Shown: piece after piece, positions 54,940-63,213 of the stretch
Layout of the letters: every line of letters begins with the position of its first letter
How positions within the stretch are numbered: the first letter of the stretch is position 1
Assembly (NCBI GenBank): GCA_009993885.1
Contig: JAACSN010000006.1
Coordinates: 178-64,177 of the forward strand
DNA from: Alphaproteobacteria bacterium
GTDB taxonomy: Bacteria; Pseudomonadota; Alphaproteobacteria; Caedimonadales; UBA9215
Direction of reading: 5' to 3'
DNA length: 64,000 nt
Made by a program: the position numbers and the translations under genes
The notes under the pieces: model-generated
The model's database searches: none
The model's input: the letters and a program-made list of their open reading frames with translations, nothing else
What the model was told of the DNA's origin: nothing

Positions 54940-55620
54940 GTGGCAGAAGATCAACACCGTTTAGGGCACCGAGCCCGCCTTCGAGAGCGCTTTCTTGTGG
55001 GAAATGTGGAAGCCGTAGCAGATTATGAGCTATTGGAGCTCGTTCTTTTTGCAGCCTTTCCGCGGGGAGATATTAAGCCTCTTGCAAAGACTTTACTCAA
55101 AGCTTTTAAAACTTTTTCCGGTGTGATTACGGCGTCAGAAATTGAGCTTCTTCGTTATAAAGGTATGGGAAAAGCAGGGGTTGCAGCCTTGAAAGTCGTC
55201 GAAGCGTCCGCTCAAAAACTTCTTCGAGAGAAAGCGCAAATAGGCCCGCTGCAATCGACTTTTCCCCAAGTCATTGACTATTGCAAGGTCGCTATGGGAT
55301 CTTTAAAGAACGAGCAATTACGCCTGTTATTCTTGGACAAGCGCCATCAAATTATTACCGATGAAGTGCAGCAAACCGGTACCGTTGATCATACCCCTGT
55401 TTATACACGAGAGGTTATTAAAAGAGCCTTAGAGCTGGGGGCATCGGGTTTGATCATCGTTCATAACCATCCCAGCGGTGATCCGACGCCCTCACAAGCA
55501 GACATTAAAGCCACTCGAGACATTCAAAGCGCTGCCGAGAAATTAAATATTCAGGTTCACGACCATATTATTATTGCAAAGGACACACATGTTTCTTTCA
55601 GAGCCAAAGGATTAATGTAA
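54940..55620 (+). CDS. radC: RadC family protein (JAB/MPN+ domain)
   Basis: The 226-residue protein begins with a helix-hairpin-helix-like region, LGHRARLRERFL and the KGMGKAGVAALKVVEA turn near residue 70, then the zinc-dependent JAB domain with the metal motif IIVHNHPSGDPTPSQADI near residue 179. RadC family members are widespread but their molecular role is unsettled, despite the old DNA-repair name. GTG at 54940 is chosen, with AGGG a few bases upstream. It is divergent from the cyd operon. Confidence 0.93.
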   Translation: MAEDQHRLGHRARLRERFLVGNVEAVADYELLELVLFAAFPRGDIKPLAKTLLKAFKTFSGVITASEIELLRYKGMGKAGVAALKVVEASAQKLLREKAQIGPLQSTFPQVIDYCKVAMGSLKNEQLRLLFLDKRHQIITDEVQQTGTVDHTPVYTREVIKRALELGASGLIIVHNHPSGDPTPSQADIKATRDIQSAAEKLNIQVHDHIIIAKDTHVSFRAKGLM

Positions 55621-55834
55621 AATTTCCATGAAAGACCTTTGAAATAGCCGTTCACACTTCCGAAACATTGTCTTTTTTACCCTAAAAAAGGGCAGTCTTT
55701 CCGAGGGTGCGGGTATGGACTTTCCGGCTTAACAGGAAAAAGCGAATTCCATAAAGGGTTAAAGCTTTAAGTGTTTTTTCCAAGATTCCCCCTAGGGCTT
55801 TTTGGATTTTTCTTGTAATGTTGTGAGTATGACA

Positions 55835-56569
55835 ATGCTCGATAATGTTAAAAATTTCTTTTCCGCACCTGCCTTGCCTCGTCTCCTTGTTGTCGACGAC
55901 GACGAGCGATTACGGGCGTTACTAAAAAAATTTTTAACGGAAAACGGTTTTCAAGTCGATGACGCCTCTGATGCAGCATGTGCCAGAGAAAAATTAGCGC
56001 AAGAAACTTATGACCTTATGGTTTTGGATGTAATGATGCCCGGTGAATCCGGCATTGAATTTACAGAGTCCTTAAGGGAATCCGGAGATGACGGTCACAA
56101 TAAAGCCCTTCCGATTTTAATGCTGACGGCTCTTGGTGAGGGAGAAGAACGCGTTGAAGGCCTTGAATGCGGCGCCGACGATTATCTTTCGAAACCCTTC
56201 GAGCCGAGGGAACTCGTTTTACGCATTGAAAAGTTGATTGCAAGGGCACAGCCGCGTTTTATCGATACAACAAAAGATCTGCATTTTGGCAGCTTATCTT
56301 ATTGCATAAAAACGCAAACGTTAAAGAACGCTCAAAATGAAATTATTTATTTAACTTCTGCAGAGTCCGATCTTCTTTCTCTGTTTGCAAAAAGCCCCAG
56401 AAAATCCCTTTCACGGGATGAGCTGGCCGATAATTCAGGTGTTAGTTTAAGTCCTCGCACCATTGATGTTCAAATTACGCGATTGCGTAAAAAGATTGAA
56501 AGCGACCCCCGACAACCAAAATATTTGCGCACCGTGCGCCACAAAGGATATGCCCTATGGCCCGACTGA
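55835..56569 (+). CDS. OmpR/PhoB-family response regulator
   Basis: The 244-residue protein has an N-terminal receiver domain: VVDDDERLRALL with acidic residues near position 20, the phospho-acceptor Asp in LMVLDVMMPGESG near residue 65, and the Lys in DDYLSKPFEPRE near residue 120. The C-terminal winged-helix domain ends with LRTVRHKGYALWPD. ATG 55835 is preferred because GTGAG (55823-55827) is 7 bases upstream; ATG 55829 is possible. It overlaps the kinase gene by 13 bases. OmpR-like regulators often control porins. Confidence 0.9.
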   Translation: MLDNVKNFFSAPALPRLLVVDDDERLRALLKKFLTENGFQVDDASDAACAREKLAQETYDLMVLDVMMPGESGIEFTESLRESGDDGHNKALPILMLTALGEGEERVEGLECGADDYLSKPFEPRELVLRIEKLIARAQPRFIDTTKDLHFGSLSYCIKTQTLKNAQNEIIYLTSAESDLLSLFAKSPRKSLSRDELADNSGVSLSPRTIDVQITRLRKKIESDPRQPKYLRTVRHKGYALWPD

Positions 56570-57918
56570 GCGCCTTTTCTTTCCGCCCCTTCAAACGTTT
56601 AAAAACAATCCTTCCCGAAACATTACTGGCGCGCTCTTTAACAATTCTGATTGCGCCCGTCTTATTAGTTCAGTTGGTAACGGGTATCGTTTTTTGGGAT
56701 CGTCATTGGTCAAAAACTACAGAAACCCTTGCAGAGGGAATTGCCGGAAATATTTCTTCGTTAGTTGAAATAGCCGACCTTGAAGAAGACCGCCCTAACT
56801 TTTTCAAAGAACTTCAACACTTTGCTCAGACCAATCACTCTATTTCCGTTAAACGTTCTCCTCTGCAAAACGGATTTTCAAAAAATATCTTAGGCAAAAG
56901 TGAATGGATTGATGAACTAACCGATTCTTTCTTAGAAAAAGCTTTGTCTCAAAAAATGAAACACCCCTACCGATTTCGTGCTTTTGAAAGAGATATTATC
57001 GTCCAAGTTGCAGGAGAACAGCACCTTTACACATTTAATGTGAACAAGAAATACCTGATTCCAAAAACAACGTCCCTCTTAATTTGGTGGGAGGTCGGTG
57101 CGCCGTTGGTCTTTATTCTTATTGCCGTTCTCTTCATGCGCAATCAAGTGCGTCCTCTACAATCCCTTGCCAACGCGGTAGAGGAATTTGGAAAAGGCCG
57201 AGACGTTAGCCATTACAAACCCGTTGGCGCGCTTGAAGTTCGACGGGTCGGCCGGGCGTTCAACCAAATGCGGGAGCGTATTCAAAAGCAAATTACGCAG
57301 CGAACAGAAATGCTTGCCGGGATCTCCCATGATCTTAAAACGCCTTTGACACGCATGCAACTTGAACTGGCGCTTTTAAAAGACTGTGAAGAAAAAAAGG
57401 CGCTTTTAGAAGACGTTCAAGAAATGAAAAAAATGGTGGAGGAATACCTTAATTTTGCAAAAGGAGAGGGGGCCGAAAGGGAAAAACAAGTCCAAATAGA
57501 CGACTTTTTGAGAGAGCTTTTTACAAAATTTCCCCAAGACAAACTTTCCTTACCTTCCTTTGAAAGTCTTGAAAATACAAGTGTAACTTGGCGGCCCTAT
57601 GCCATGAAACGAGCCCTTACCAATATCATTTCTAATGCGTTGCGTTATGGCGGGCACGTTTGGTTTCAAGGTAGCGTAACACCAAAAACCATTACTTTGG
57701 TTTTTGAAGATAATGGTCCGGGAATCCCCGAAGATCGCCGTGGGGATGTTTTTCGCCCCTTTGTCCGCCTCGACGAATCACGAAACATCGAAACGGGGGG
57801 GTATGGGCTTGGGCTTTCAATTTGCCAAGATATTATCACAGCCCACGGAGGCTCTATTTTCTTAGACGATTCTCACAGCCATGGCGGGCTTAAGGTGACG
57901 GTTCACCTCCCTATTTAA
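56557..57918 (+). CDS. EnvZ-like sensor histidine kinase
   Basis: The 453-residue membrane kinase has a first transmembrane helix near 28-48, a periplasmic sensor domain, a second helix near 170-190, a HAMP domain, and the phosphorylated His in LAGISHDLKTPLTRMQLEL near residue 256. The catalytic part shows the N-box NIISNALRYGG near residue 354, DNGPGIPEDRRG near residue 387 and GGYGLGLSICQ near residue 411. It forms a pair with the overlapping response regulator, typical of the EnvZ/OmpR type in alphaproteobacteria. Confidence 0.92.
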   Translation: MARLSAFSFRPFKRLKTILPETLLARSLTILIAPVLLVQLVTGIVFWDRHWSKTTETLAEGIAGNISSLVEIADLEEDRPNFFKELQHFAQTNHSISVKRSPLQNGFSKNILGKSEWIDELTDSFLEKALSQKMKHPYRFRAFERDIIVQVAGEQHLYTFNVNKKYLIPKTTSLLIWWEVGAPLVFILIAVLFMRNQVRPLQSLANAVEEFGKGRDVSHYKPVGALEVRRVGRAFNQMRERIQKQITQRTEMLAGISHDLKTPLTRMQLELALLKDCEEKKALLEDVQEMKKMVEEYLNFAKGEGAEREKQVQIDDFLRELFTKFPQDKLSLPSFESLENTSVTWRPYAMKRALTNIISNALRYGGHVWFQGSVTPKTITLVFEDNGPGIPEDRRGDVFRPFVRLDESRNIETGGYGLGLSICQDIITAHGGSIFLDDSHSHGGLKVTVHLPI

Positions 57919-58367
57919 CTTTTATGTCTAAGATTATGTTGGATAATTCTTTCAAGAGTTTGCAGAAAAGCAGAGCGATCCTTTTTATCAAAGGGTTTAT
58001 TGTGTCCGGAAATTTCTCCTGTTTCTCTTAAGTGGGTGCTTAAGTTTCGCATAGCAACCGTTGAACCGATGTTTTCAGAGGTAAATTCTTTTCCTGTGGG
58101 TTTTAAGCCTGAGGCTTTCTTTTTAATGCATCGTTCTGCCAACAGGATATCGGCCGTCACAAAAATATCCCTTTCTTCGATTTGCTCTACAATCCAATCA
58201 TCGGCTTCATCGGCACCCTCAGCGACCACAATACAGTGTACACGGGAGCCTGAAATATTACGTAAAAAAGCATTGCTCACCATATAAACAGATAGGGTAT
58301 GGCGTGCGGCTACTTTTATAACTTCATCTTTAACAGGACATGCATCGGCATCAACATAAATAATCAT
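57915..58367 (-). CDS. YaiI/YqxD family protein (UPF0178)
   Basis: The 150-residue protein starts with MIIYVDADACPVKDEVIKVA, the family signature, with acidic residues arranged as in PIN-like nucleases. VAEGADEADDWIVEQIEERD and DIFVTADILLAERCI follow, as in the family. A nuclease-like role is inferred only from the fold. Its end overlaps the kinase gene by 4 bases on the opposite strand. Confidence 0.9.
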   Translation of the reverse strand: MIIYVDADACPVKDEVIKVAARHTLSVYMVSNAFLRNISGSRVHCIVVAEGADEADDWIVEQIEERDIFVTADILLAERCIKKKASGLKPTGKEFTSENIGSTVAMRNLSTHLRETGEISGHNKPFDKKDRSAFLQTLERIIQHNLRHKS

Positions 58368-58471
58368 AGTGTAATATTTAACCTAAATCCTTAAGTAAAA
58401 AAATAATTAAACCAAATATTAACCTGTCTTGTGTACAATTAATACTTATTGGTAGGTGAAAGAGGTAGAAA

Positions 58472-59191
58472 ATGGTCGATATTACACAGCATAACCCGGC
58501 TGCTCTTCAAGGTGAATTAAAAAATAAAATTTGTACGCTGCATCGTTCTTTTTTTGACTTGGAAATAGGAGAAGCGGCTCGATATTTAGAAGCCCGAGAT
58601 CTTATTTACGTCTTTTCAGAGAAAAAAAGCGGTGAAGTTGTAGGAACAGTTGCTGTTAAATGGATTGAGTATGAAAAGTCTATTATCATTTATCTTGGTA
58701 ATGTTGTTTTTTGTGAAAGATATCAACGTCAGAATTTTACGTCTCATGCTATTTTTCAATCTTATCTAAAAACCTTGTTCAAATTCCCCGGTAAGAAAAT
58801 ATATTTCTCTGTCTTCATGACGACGCCCAAAGCATACAATATGGGTAAGCGTTTTCCACATCACTTTCCTTGCCCCCAAAAAAAGACACCCGACGAAGTC
58901 TTATCCATAATGAAGATTGTTGCAAATAAAATTGCAGGCGCTGAGAACTACAGTTTATGTAATGATATTATAGTTGTGAATAATTTTAAGAAGAAGAAAT
59001 TTATGCGTAATCCTTCAAAGGAAACGATAAAATCATACGACGGTTTTTTTGAGGAAATCAATCCGGATTTTATTAAAGGAAATCAGCTTCTATCAGTTTT
59101 TCCGGTGACCTATAAAGAAGTTTTTCTTATGGCGTGGAATAGCTTTTATTATGTCGTAAAAAAGATGCAAAAAAATTTAAACAAAGCTTAA
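58472..59191 (+). CDS. Putative GNAT-like acyltransferase
   Basis: The 239-residue protein has no confident match. Its N-terminal half looks like a GNAT fold: KSGEVVGTVAVKWIEYEK then SIIIYLGNVVFCERYQRQNF, a strand followed by a basic turn where acyl-CoA or acyl-ACP binding is expected. It is reminiscent of the FeeM/autoinducer-synthase branch, which joins fatty acyl groups to amino acids, but no catalytic residue is identifiable. The C-terminal half is Lys-rich and lacks recognisable motifs. The codons are AT-rich. AGAGG precedes the ATG. It converges on the ThiF-nitroreductase gene. Confidence 0.5.
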   Translation: MVDITQHNPAALQGELKNKICTLHRSFFDLEIGEAARYLEARDLIYVFSEKKSGEVVGTVAVKWIEYEKSIIIYLGNVVFCERYQRQNFTSHAIFQSYLKTLFKFPGKKIYFSVFMTTPKAYNMGKRFPHHFPCPQKKTPDEVLSIMKIVANKIAGAENYSLCNDIIVVNNFKKKKFMRNPSKETIKSYDGFFEEINPDFIKGNQLLSVFPVTYKEVFLMAWNSFYYVVKKMQKNLNKA

Positions 59192-59220
59192 TCAAGAGAG
59201 CGCCTTAGGTATCAATCGCG

Positions 59221-61179
59221 TCATTTTGAATCAGACCTTGTTGATCTGGAGTAGACTCGTCGATCTTTAGGAACTCCTAAACGCGCTGCAAAAACAGCTC
59301 TTTCAGGTTGTAAATTATTTGTTTTAATAAATAGATTTCTAATAGAATTAAGAACATTTTTAAATTTAGACGTGTTGCCGATGTAACTCTCGCCATTAGG
59401 TTCACGGCTAAAGACAAGCTGAATAAAGGTCGGTTGTAAGGCCAGCCCTAAAGAGGCGGACGTAAGCCAAAATCGTTGAATCATTCGACCGTCTTGTAAG
59501 GCCTGTACCTTGAATTCGCTGGCGCTTACGTCTTTGATATCTTCTTCCTTGCGCGTCAAAAGAATATGAACGCCGGAGCACATATCGGGAATTATACTTG
59601 TTTCTGCGATAGATATAACAGAAGCACCAAATTTAGTCATGCGGGTATAAAGGACTTTATTCGGTAAAATTTTTCCTAGAATATAACGCGTTAGAAAGCT
59701 GAAATTAAAAGATTTATCAGGAATACCTTGTGAACTAAATCGGCTATTAAGCTTTATGGCAGATTTCAATTCTTCATAATATTGAGGATGCTGTATCTCT
59801 AATTTCATAGATTTTGCATTAAGACGGGCAGTTTGAGCTTTTTCAATAAATGTTTCCCTCCAAAACACTTTGTAATTTCCTTCAAGGCAAGCCTCTAAGG
59901 ATTTTTTTTGTTCCGTCGTTAATTTTATTAGTTTAAAAGGACGTCTGTCGGTAAAACGCGCTTTTATAAAATCTCCTAAATTATCAACAGGCTTGCTTAG
60001 CTTTTGTAATGTCACGTTTAAGATATAAGAGTTTTTTTCTTTTTTAGGTTCTCCCTCAGTTAACACTTTATATCCGAAAAAGTGAGCGCTTTGCTCTAAA
60101 GTTTCCAAAAAGATACCCAGCATATTAAGAGTAACCCTTTGTTTTTCATGTTTATTGGCAGGCGAAGAAGTTTCAGACGTGATTATTTTTATAGAGTTTT
60201 CCTTAAGACGCTCCCATGAGCAATTTTGTTCATTATGACCGCTCGGTGCCCATTTTGCATAATGAAGAATACGGTCAACGGGATCTGTGTAATCATCTTT
60301 ATAAGGATAAGGTTCCCGAGAAAGGTCTGCGATAAATTGTTTAGCTAATTTAAGCTTTGCTTTTCGAAGAATGTTTCGATTGCCAAAAGGGCAATAGCTA
60401 CGTTTATATTTATTTCGGTAAGCATCAAATTGATGAGAATAAGGTGCAGCATACACTTTACCCCGTTTTAAAAGAATCTTAAGGGCCTCGCTTACAGCAA
60501 CACCGGAACAAAGTTGACATCCCATGATCGTAGAAGGGCCTTTTCCTTGCGTAAAATTCACACGAGATTCATCCATGAGGTAACTTCTGTGTAAGCCTGC
60601 AGGACTCAAGCCAAAGGCAAAATGGATGACAATGTCATTTTCCGATAGACAGGATTTAAAATCAAAATAGTCCTCAAATGCCATTGAATCAGGAGTAAAA
60701 ATCATATAAGCGGCGCTCATACCTAAAGGTCCGGCAGATATCGCCGGAATTTCTTGCTTGTGGCATTGGCCAAAAATGAGCCGACGCGCCTTCATGGCAA
60801 ATAGGTCAATGCCGTCAATATAGAGGTCAACATCTTTGAGGAAATCAACGATATTATCCTCATTAACGCCCTTAGGGAAAACTTTAAGGGAGCAATTGGG
60901 ATTGATATCCAAAGCCATTTTTTTTAAGGATTCGACTTTTTCTTTATTGAGAGTGCTAAGAGTTGCCCCGGCCTGACGATTAAAATTTCCCGTCTCAAAA
61001 ATATCAAAATCGGCTATGCGAAATTTTTCAATACCAAGACGTACGCAGGTTAAAAGATGTACGCCGCCAACGCCACCCATACCTGCAATAGCGACAGTTT
61101 TTTGACGCAATACCTGTTGCTCGTACTCTGAGACCCAGCCGATGTTTCTGCTAAACGCTTCATGATGAAAAAATGTCAT
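59221..61179 (-). CDS. ThiF-type adenylyltransferase fused to nitroreductase (Rv1355c/MoeY-like)
   Basis: The 652-residue protein has two domains. Residues 1-280 are a ThiF/E1-like adenylating domain, with the nucleotide loop GMGGVGG (33-39), NFNRQAGATLSTLNKEK near residue 65, and a candidate catalytic pair in MGCQLCSG (C221, C224). Residues about 298-610 are a nitroreductase-like FMN domain, starting HYAKWAPSGHNEQNCSWERL. This pairing is known for MoeY/Rv1355c-type proteins in mycobacteria; similar fusions occur in some modified-peptide clusters. The substrate is unknown. A terminator separates it from the repeat gene upstream. Confidence 0.85.
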   Translation of the reverse strand: MTFFHHEAFSRNIGWVSEYEQQVLRQKTVAIAGMGGVGGVHLLTCVRLGIEKFRIADFDIFETGNFNRQAGATLSTLNKEKVESLKKMALDINPNCSLKVFPKGVNEDNIVDFLKDVDLYIDGIDLFAMKARRLIFGQCHKQEIPAISAGPLGMSAAYMIFTPDSMAFEDYFDFKSCLSENDIVIHFAFGLSPAGLHRSYLMDESRVNFTQGKGPSTIMGCQLCSGVAVSEALKILLKRGKVYAAPYSHQFDAYRNKYKRSYCPFGNRNILRKAKLKLAKQFIADLSREPYPYKDDYTDPVDRILHYAKWAPSGHNEQNCSWERLKENSIKIITSETSSPANKHEKQRVTLNMLGIFLETLEQSAHFFGYKVLTEGEPKKEKNSYILNVTLQKLSKPVDNLGDFIKARFTDRRPFKLIKLTTEQKKSLEACLEGNYKVFWRETFIEKAQTARLNAKSMKLEIQHPQYYEELKSAIKLNSRFSSQGIPDKSFNFSFLTRYILGKILPNKVLYTRMTKFGASVISIAETSIIPDMCSGVHILLTRKEEDIKDVSASEFKVQALQDGRMIQRFWLTSASLGLALQPTFIQLVFSREPNGESYIGNTSKFKNVLNSIRNLFIKTNNLQPERAVFAARLGVPKDRRVYSRSTRSDSK

Positions 61180-61188
61180 ATATCGCCT

Positions 61189-61219
61189 TAAAAAAATAGG
61201 GGGCTATCGGCCCCCTTTA
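61189..61219 (-). terminator. Rho-independent terminator
   Basis: GGGGGC (61199-61204) pairs with GCCCCC (61210-61215), 5-base loop, with an A-run before it on +, which is a T-run for minus-strand transcription. It ends the repeat-protein transcript just before the ThiF gene. Confidence 0.88.
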
Positions 61220-61231
61220 TTCTTTGGGAGT

Positions 61232-61972
61232 TTAGCTAGCTTTGATGCTATAAATTGTTTTTACAATATCGGCACGTTTTGCAAAATACACATATAAAGC
61301 ATTTTCTTTGTAGGCGGCCTTCATTTTGCTGTAATCAATATCTTCGGGAAGGTAGTAAGACCAATAGCGTTCAGGGTGATTTTTAGCCTCTTCTCTGCAA
61401 CGAAGGCGCAGCTCATGACCCACAACCGAGATATCGTATTTAGCTTTCTCGGCATTGTAATATTCAAGAACATATTCCGCATCGTTATCATAAAATTTGT
61501 AATCTCTATTATCGGCAGCATAATAGGGATACTGGTTCGGTGCGTAGTTTTGTTGCGCACCATAGGGTTGGTTATAGCCGTAATAACCTTGATTAGCATA
61601 ATAGGGATACTGGTTCGGTGCGTAGTTTTGTTGCGCGCCATAGGGTTGGTTATAGCCGTAATAACCTTGATTAGCATAATAGGGATATTGATTCGGTGCG
61701 TAGTTTTGTTGCGCACCATAAGGTTGATTATAACCGTAATAAGCTTGATTAGCATAATAGGGATACTGGTTCGGTGCATAGTTTTGTTGCGCACCATAAG
61801 GTTGATTATAACCGTAATAGGCTTGATTAGCATAATAGGGATACTGGTTCGGTGCATAGTTTTGTTGCGCACCATAGGGTTGGTTATAAGCATAATAAGC
61901 TTGTTTAGCACAATACGGATAATCTGCTTGATATGCATTTTCAAAATTCGGGTAATATGTTCTATTGTTCAT
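61232..61972 (-). CDS. Tyr/Gln/Asn-rich repeat protein with Hsp20-like C-terminal domain
   Basis: The 246-residue protein has a low-complexity N-terminal region made of five 26-residue repeats (about 23-152) with cores QPYGAQQNYAPNQYPYYA, rich in Tyr, Gln, Asn and Pro. The C-terminal 90 residues look like an alpha-crystallin/small heat-shock domain: AEYVLEYYN, KYDISVVGHELRLRCREE, then YYLPEDIDYSKMKAAYKENA and LYVYFAKR, each in the order of Hsp20 strands. No Sec signal is evident. ATG 61972 is chosen because AGGAG lies 6 bases upstream. A terminator follows it. A role in condensate or aggregate formation is speculation. Confidence 0.75.
   Translation of the reverse strand: MNNRTYYPNFENAYQADYPYCAKQAYYAYNQPYGAQQNYAPNQYPYYANQAYYGYNQPYGAQQNYAPNQYPYYANQAYYGYNQPYGAQQNYAPNQYPYYANQGYYGYNQPYGAQQNYAPNQYPYYANQGYYGYNQPYGAQQNYAPNQYPYYAADNRDYKFYDNDAEYVLEYYNAEKAKYDISVVGHELRLRCREEAKNHPERYWSYYLPEDIDYSKMKAAYKENALYVYFAKRADIVKTIYSIKAS
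61521..61910. repeat. Five 78-bp tandem repeats
   Basis: Starts at 61521, 61599, 61677, 61755 and 61833 give a strict 78-base period (26 codons). Copies differ by a handful of bases, mostly third positions, with GGT/GCT or AAT differences. Degenerate units flank both sides. High identity suggests recent expansion and likely copy-number variation. Confidence 0.95.
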
Positions 61973-62083
61973 TTTTTTCTCCTGTGTGAACACTACAACA
62001 GTGAAATAAAATCATTAAGAGAGAGTTAATAATCCGGTTTTTTGAGAACATAACTCGTAAATAAAAAGGGTGCTCAGAAAAAC

Positions 62084-62257
62084 TTAATCTTTTTTGTTTT
62101 GATCACGCTGTTTTTTCTGGCTTTTGCGTTTTTTTAGATTTTCCCGCAGAGCTTGAGCCAGCTTAGCTTCTTTTTCCTTTTTGCGTTCTGCCTCACGTTT
62201 TTTCTGTGCCTCTAGGGCTTCCTCGCGATTAGATTCTTTTTTTTCGTTCTTTAGCAT
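62084..62257 (-). CDS. Small Lys/Glu-rich protein
   Basis: The 57-residue product is almost entirely charged helix: MLKNEKKESNREEALEAQKK at the start and ALRENLKKRKSQKKQR near the end. Similar short basic proteins with an LRENLKRRK-type end are common in alphaproteobacteria; function unknown. AAGGTG lies 6 bases before the ATG, while the longer in-frame start is less well supported. It is upstream of the repeat gene, and no terminator is seen between them. Confidence 0.65.
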   Translation of the reverse strand: MLKNEKKESNREEALEAQKKREAERKKEKEAKLAQALRENLKKRKSQKKQRDQNKKD

Positions 62258-62326
62258 GAATTCACCTTGAAAGATCATTAATCATCCTATAGAACAAGAA
62301 GTATCTTATTTCAAGATTTTTTATTA

Positions 62327-62401
62327 GCCGCAGTAGCTCAGTGGTAGAGCGCACCCTTGGTAAGGGTGAGGTCGGAAGTTCAATCCTTCTCTGCGGCACC
62401 A
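62327..62401 (+). tRNA. tRNA-Thr (GGT)
   Basis: A 75-base cloverleaf starts GCCGCAG (62327-62333), has D arm AGCTCAGTGGTAGAGC, anticodon stem CCCTT/AAGGG around loop TTGGTAA with anticodon GGT, T arm GGAAG-TTCAATC-CTTCT and ends with CTGCGGC, discriminator A and encoded CCA. A possible promoter with TTGAAA (62267-62272) and TATAGA (62288-62293) is upstream at 15-base spacing. Confidence 0.95.
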
Positions 62402-62475
62402 CTTCTTTTTCTATTTAATTTTAAAACAAATCCGTGTAGCATTAACCTAACAATAATAAAAAAAAGGGAGTGACC

Positions 62476-63207
62476 ATGGAAAAGCTCGGTGCGTTTATAA
62501 CAGGAAAATTTATGCACTCTGTTTTGCTGCTTTTAGTTGTAATAAACGCTGTTATCTTAGGTTTGGAAGCTGAATCTGCTTTGGTCAGGGGATATGAGCC
62601 TCTTATTCAACAAATCGATTTTATCGTCCTAACCGTTCTAACGATTAGCATAAGCTTGCGTGTTATCGTATTTCGAACACATTTCTTTGAGTATGGCTGG
62701 AATACCTTTGACCTTGTTGTCGTAACGGCTGCCGTTATCGGTCACAATACCGATATTGCCCTTTTAAAAACATTGCGCGTTTTAATGGTTTTTAGAATCA
62801 TTGTCTTTTTCCCAACCATGAGAATGCTTGTTGAGGCCTTAATTTATGCTTTTAAAGGAATTGTCAGTAGTATAGTGATTTTATCCATTGTTTTTTATGC
62901 TTTTTCAGTTGCAGGGTACTATCTGTTCCAAAATGCGCCGGGAGACAGCTTTACAACCCTTGGCATTTCCTTTGCGAGCTTATTCCAACTAATGCTTTTT
63001 GACGATTTCGGAAATATTACGAAGCCTATCATTGCTGTTATGCCGGAATCTTGGATCTTCTTTATTTCTTTCTTATTTGCCACGGCTTTTTCGTTTATTA
63101 ATCTTTTAATCGGTATCTTTGTCGAAGCAATTGACGAGGTTCATAAAGCAAACAAAGATAATAAAGGTTTAAAAGCTAAAAAAGTCGGTGCCTTAGGAAG
63201 TAGCTAG
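62476..63207 (+). CDS. Voltage-gated-type cation channel, single-domain
   Basis: The 243-residue protein follows the bacterial Nav (NaChBac/NavAb) plan: four voltage-sensor helices, a pore helix and S5-S6. The S4 segment ALLKTLRVLMVFRIIVFF (about 95-112) has K98, R101 and R107 at three-residue spacing, with M104 where a fourth charge would stand. The pore segment FASLFQLMLFDDF (about 166-178) replaces the TLESW filter of known Nav channels with LFDDF. GGGAG precedes ATG 62476 by 5 bases. Confidence 0.85.
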   Translation: MEKLGAFITGKFMHSVLLLLVVINAVILGLEAESALVRGYEPLIQQIDFIVLTVLTISISLRVIVFRTHFFEYGWNTFDLVVVTAAVIGHNTDIALLKTLRVLMVFRIIVFFPTMRMLVEALIYAFKGIVSSIVILSIVFYAFSVAGYYLFQNAPGDSFTTLGISFASLFQLMLFDDFGNITKPIIAVMPESWIFFISFLFATAFSFINLLIGIFVEAIDEVHKANKDNKGLKAKKVGALGSS

Positions 63208-63213
63208 AAAACA

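Noticed and set aside
55621-55801. Possible hairpin and palindromes between radC and the response regulator (for example CCCTAGGG)
   Set aside because: Stems are short, no T-tract follows and no clear -35/-10 pair could be set, so no feature is called.
61521-61910. Possible CRISPR array (regular 78-bp repeats)
   Set aside because: There are no unique spacers; repeats are contiguous and in frame with a protein, and no cas genes are present.
61376-62029. A 217-codon hydrophobic frame on + across the 78-bp repeats, plus a second minus frame (61321-61944)
   Set aside because: Both are shadows of the repeat gene: a 78-base unit without stops in three frames opens all of them. Neither has a ribosome site or recognisable domain.
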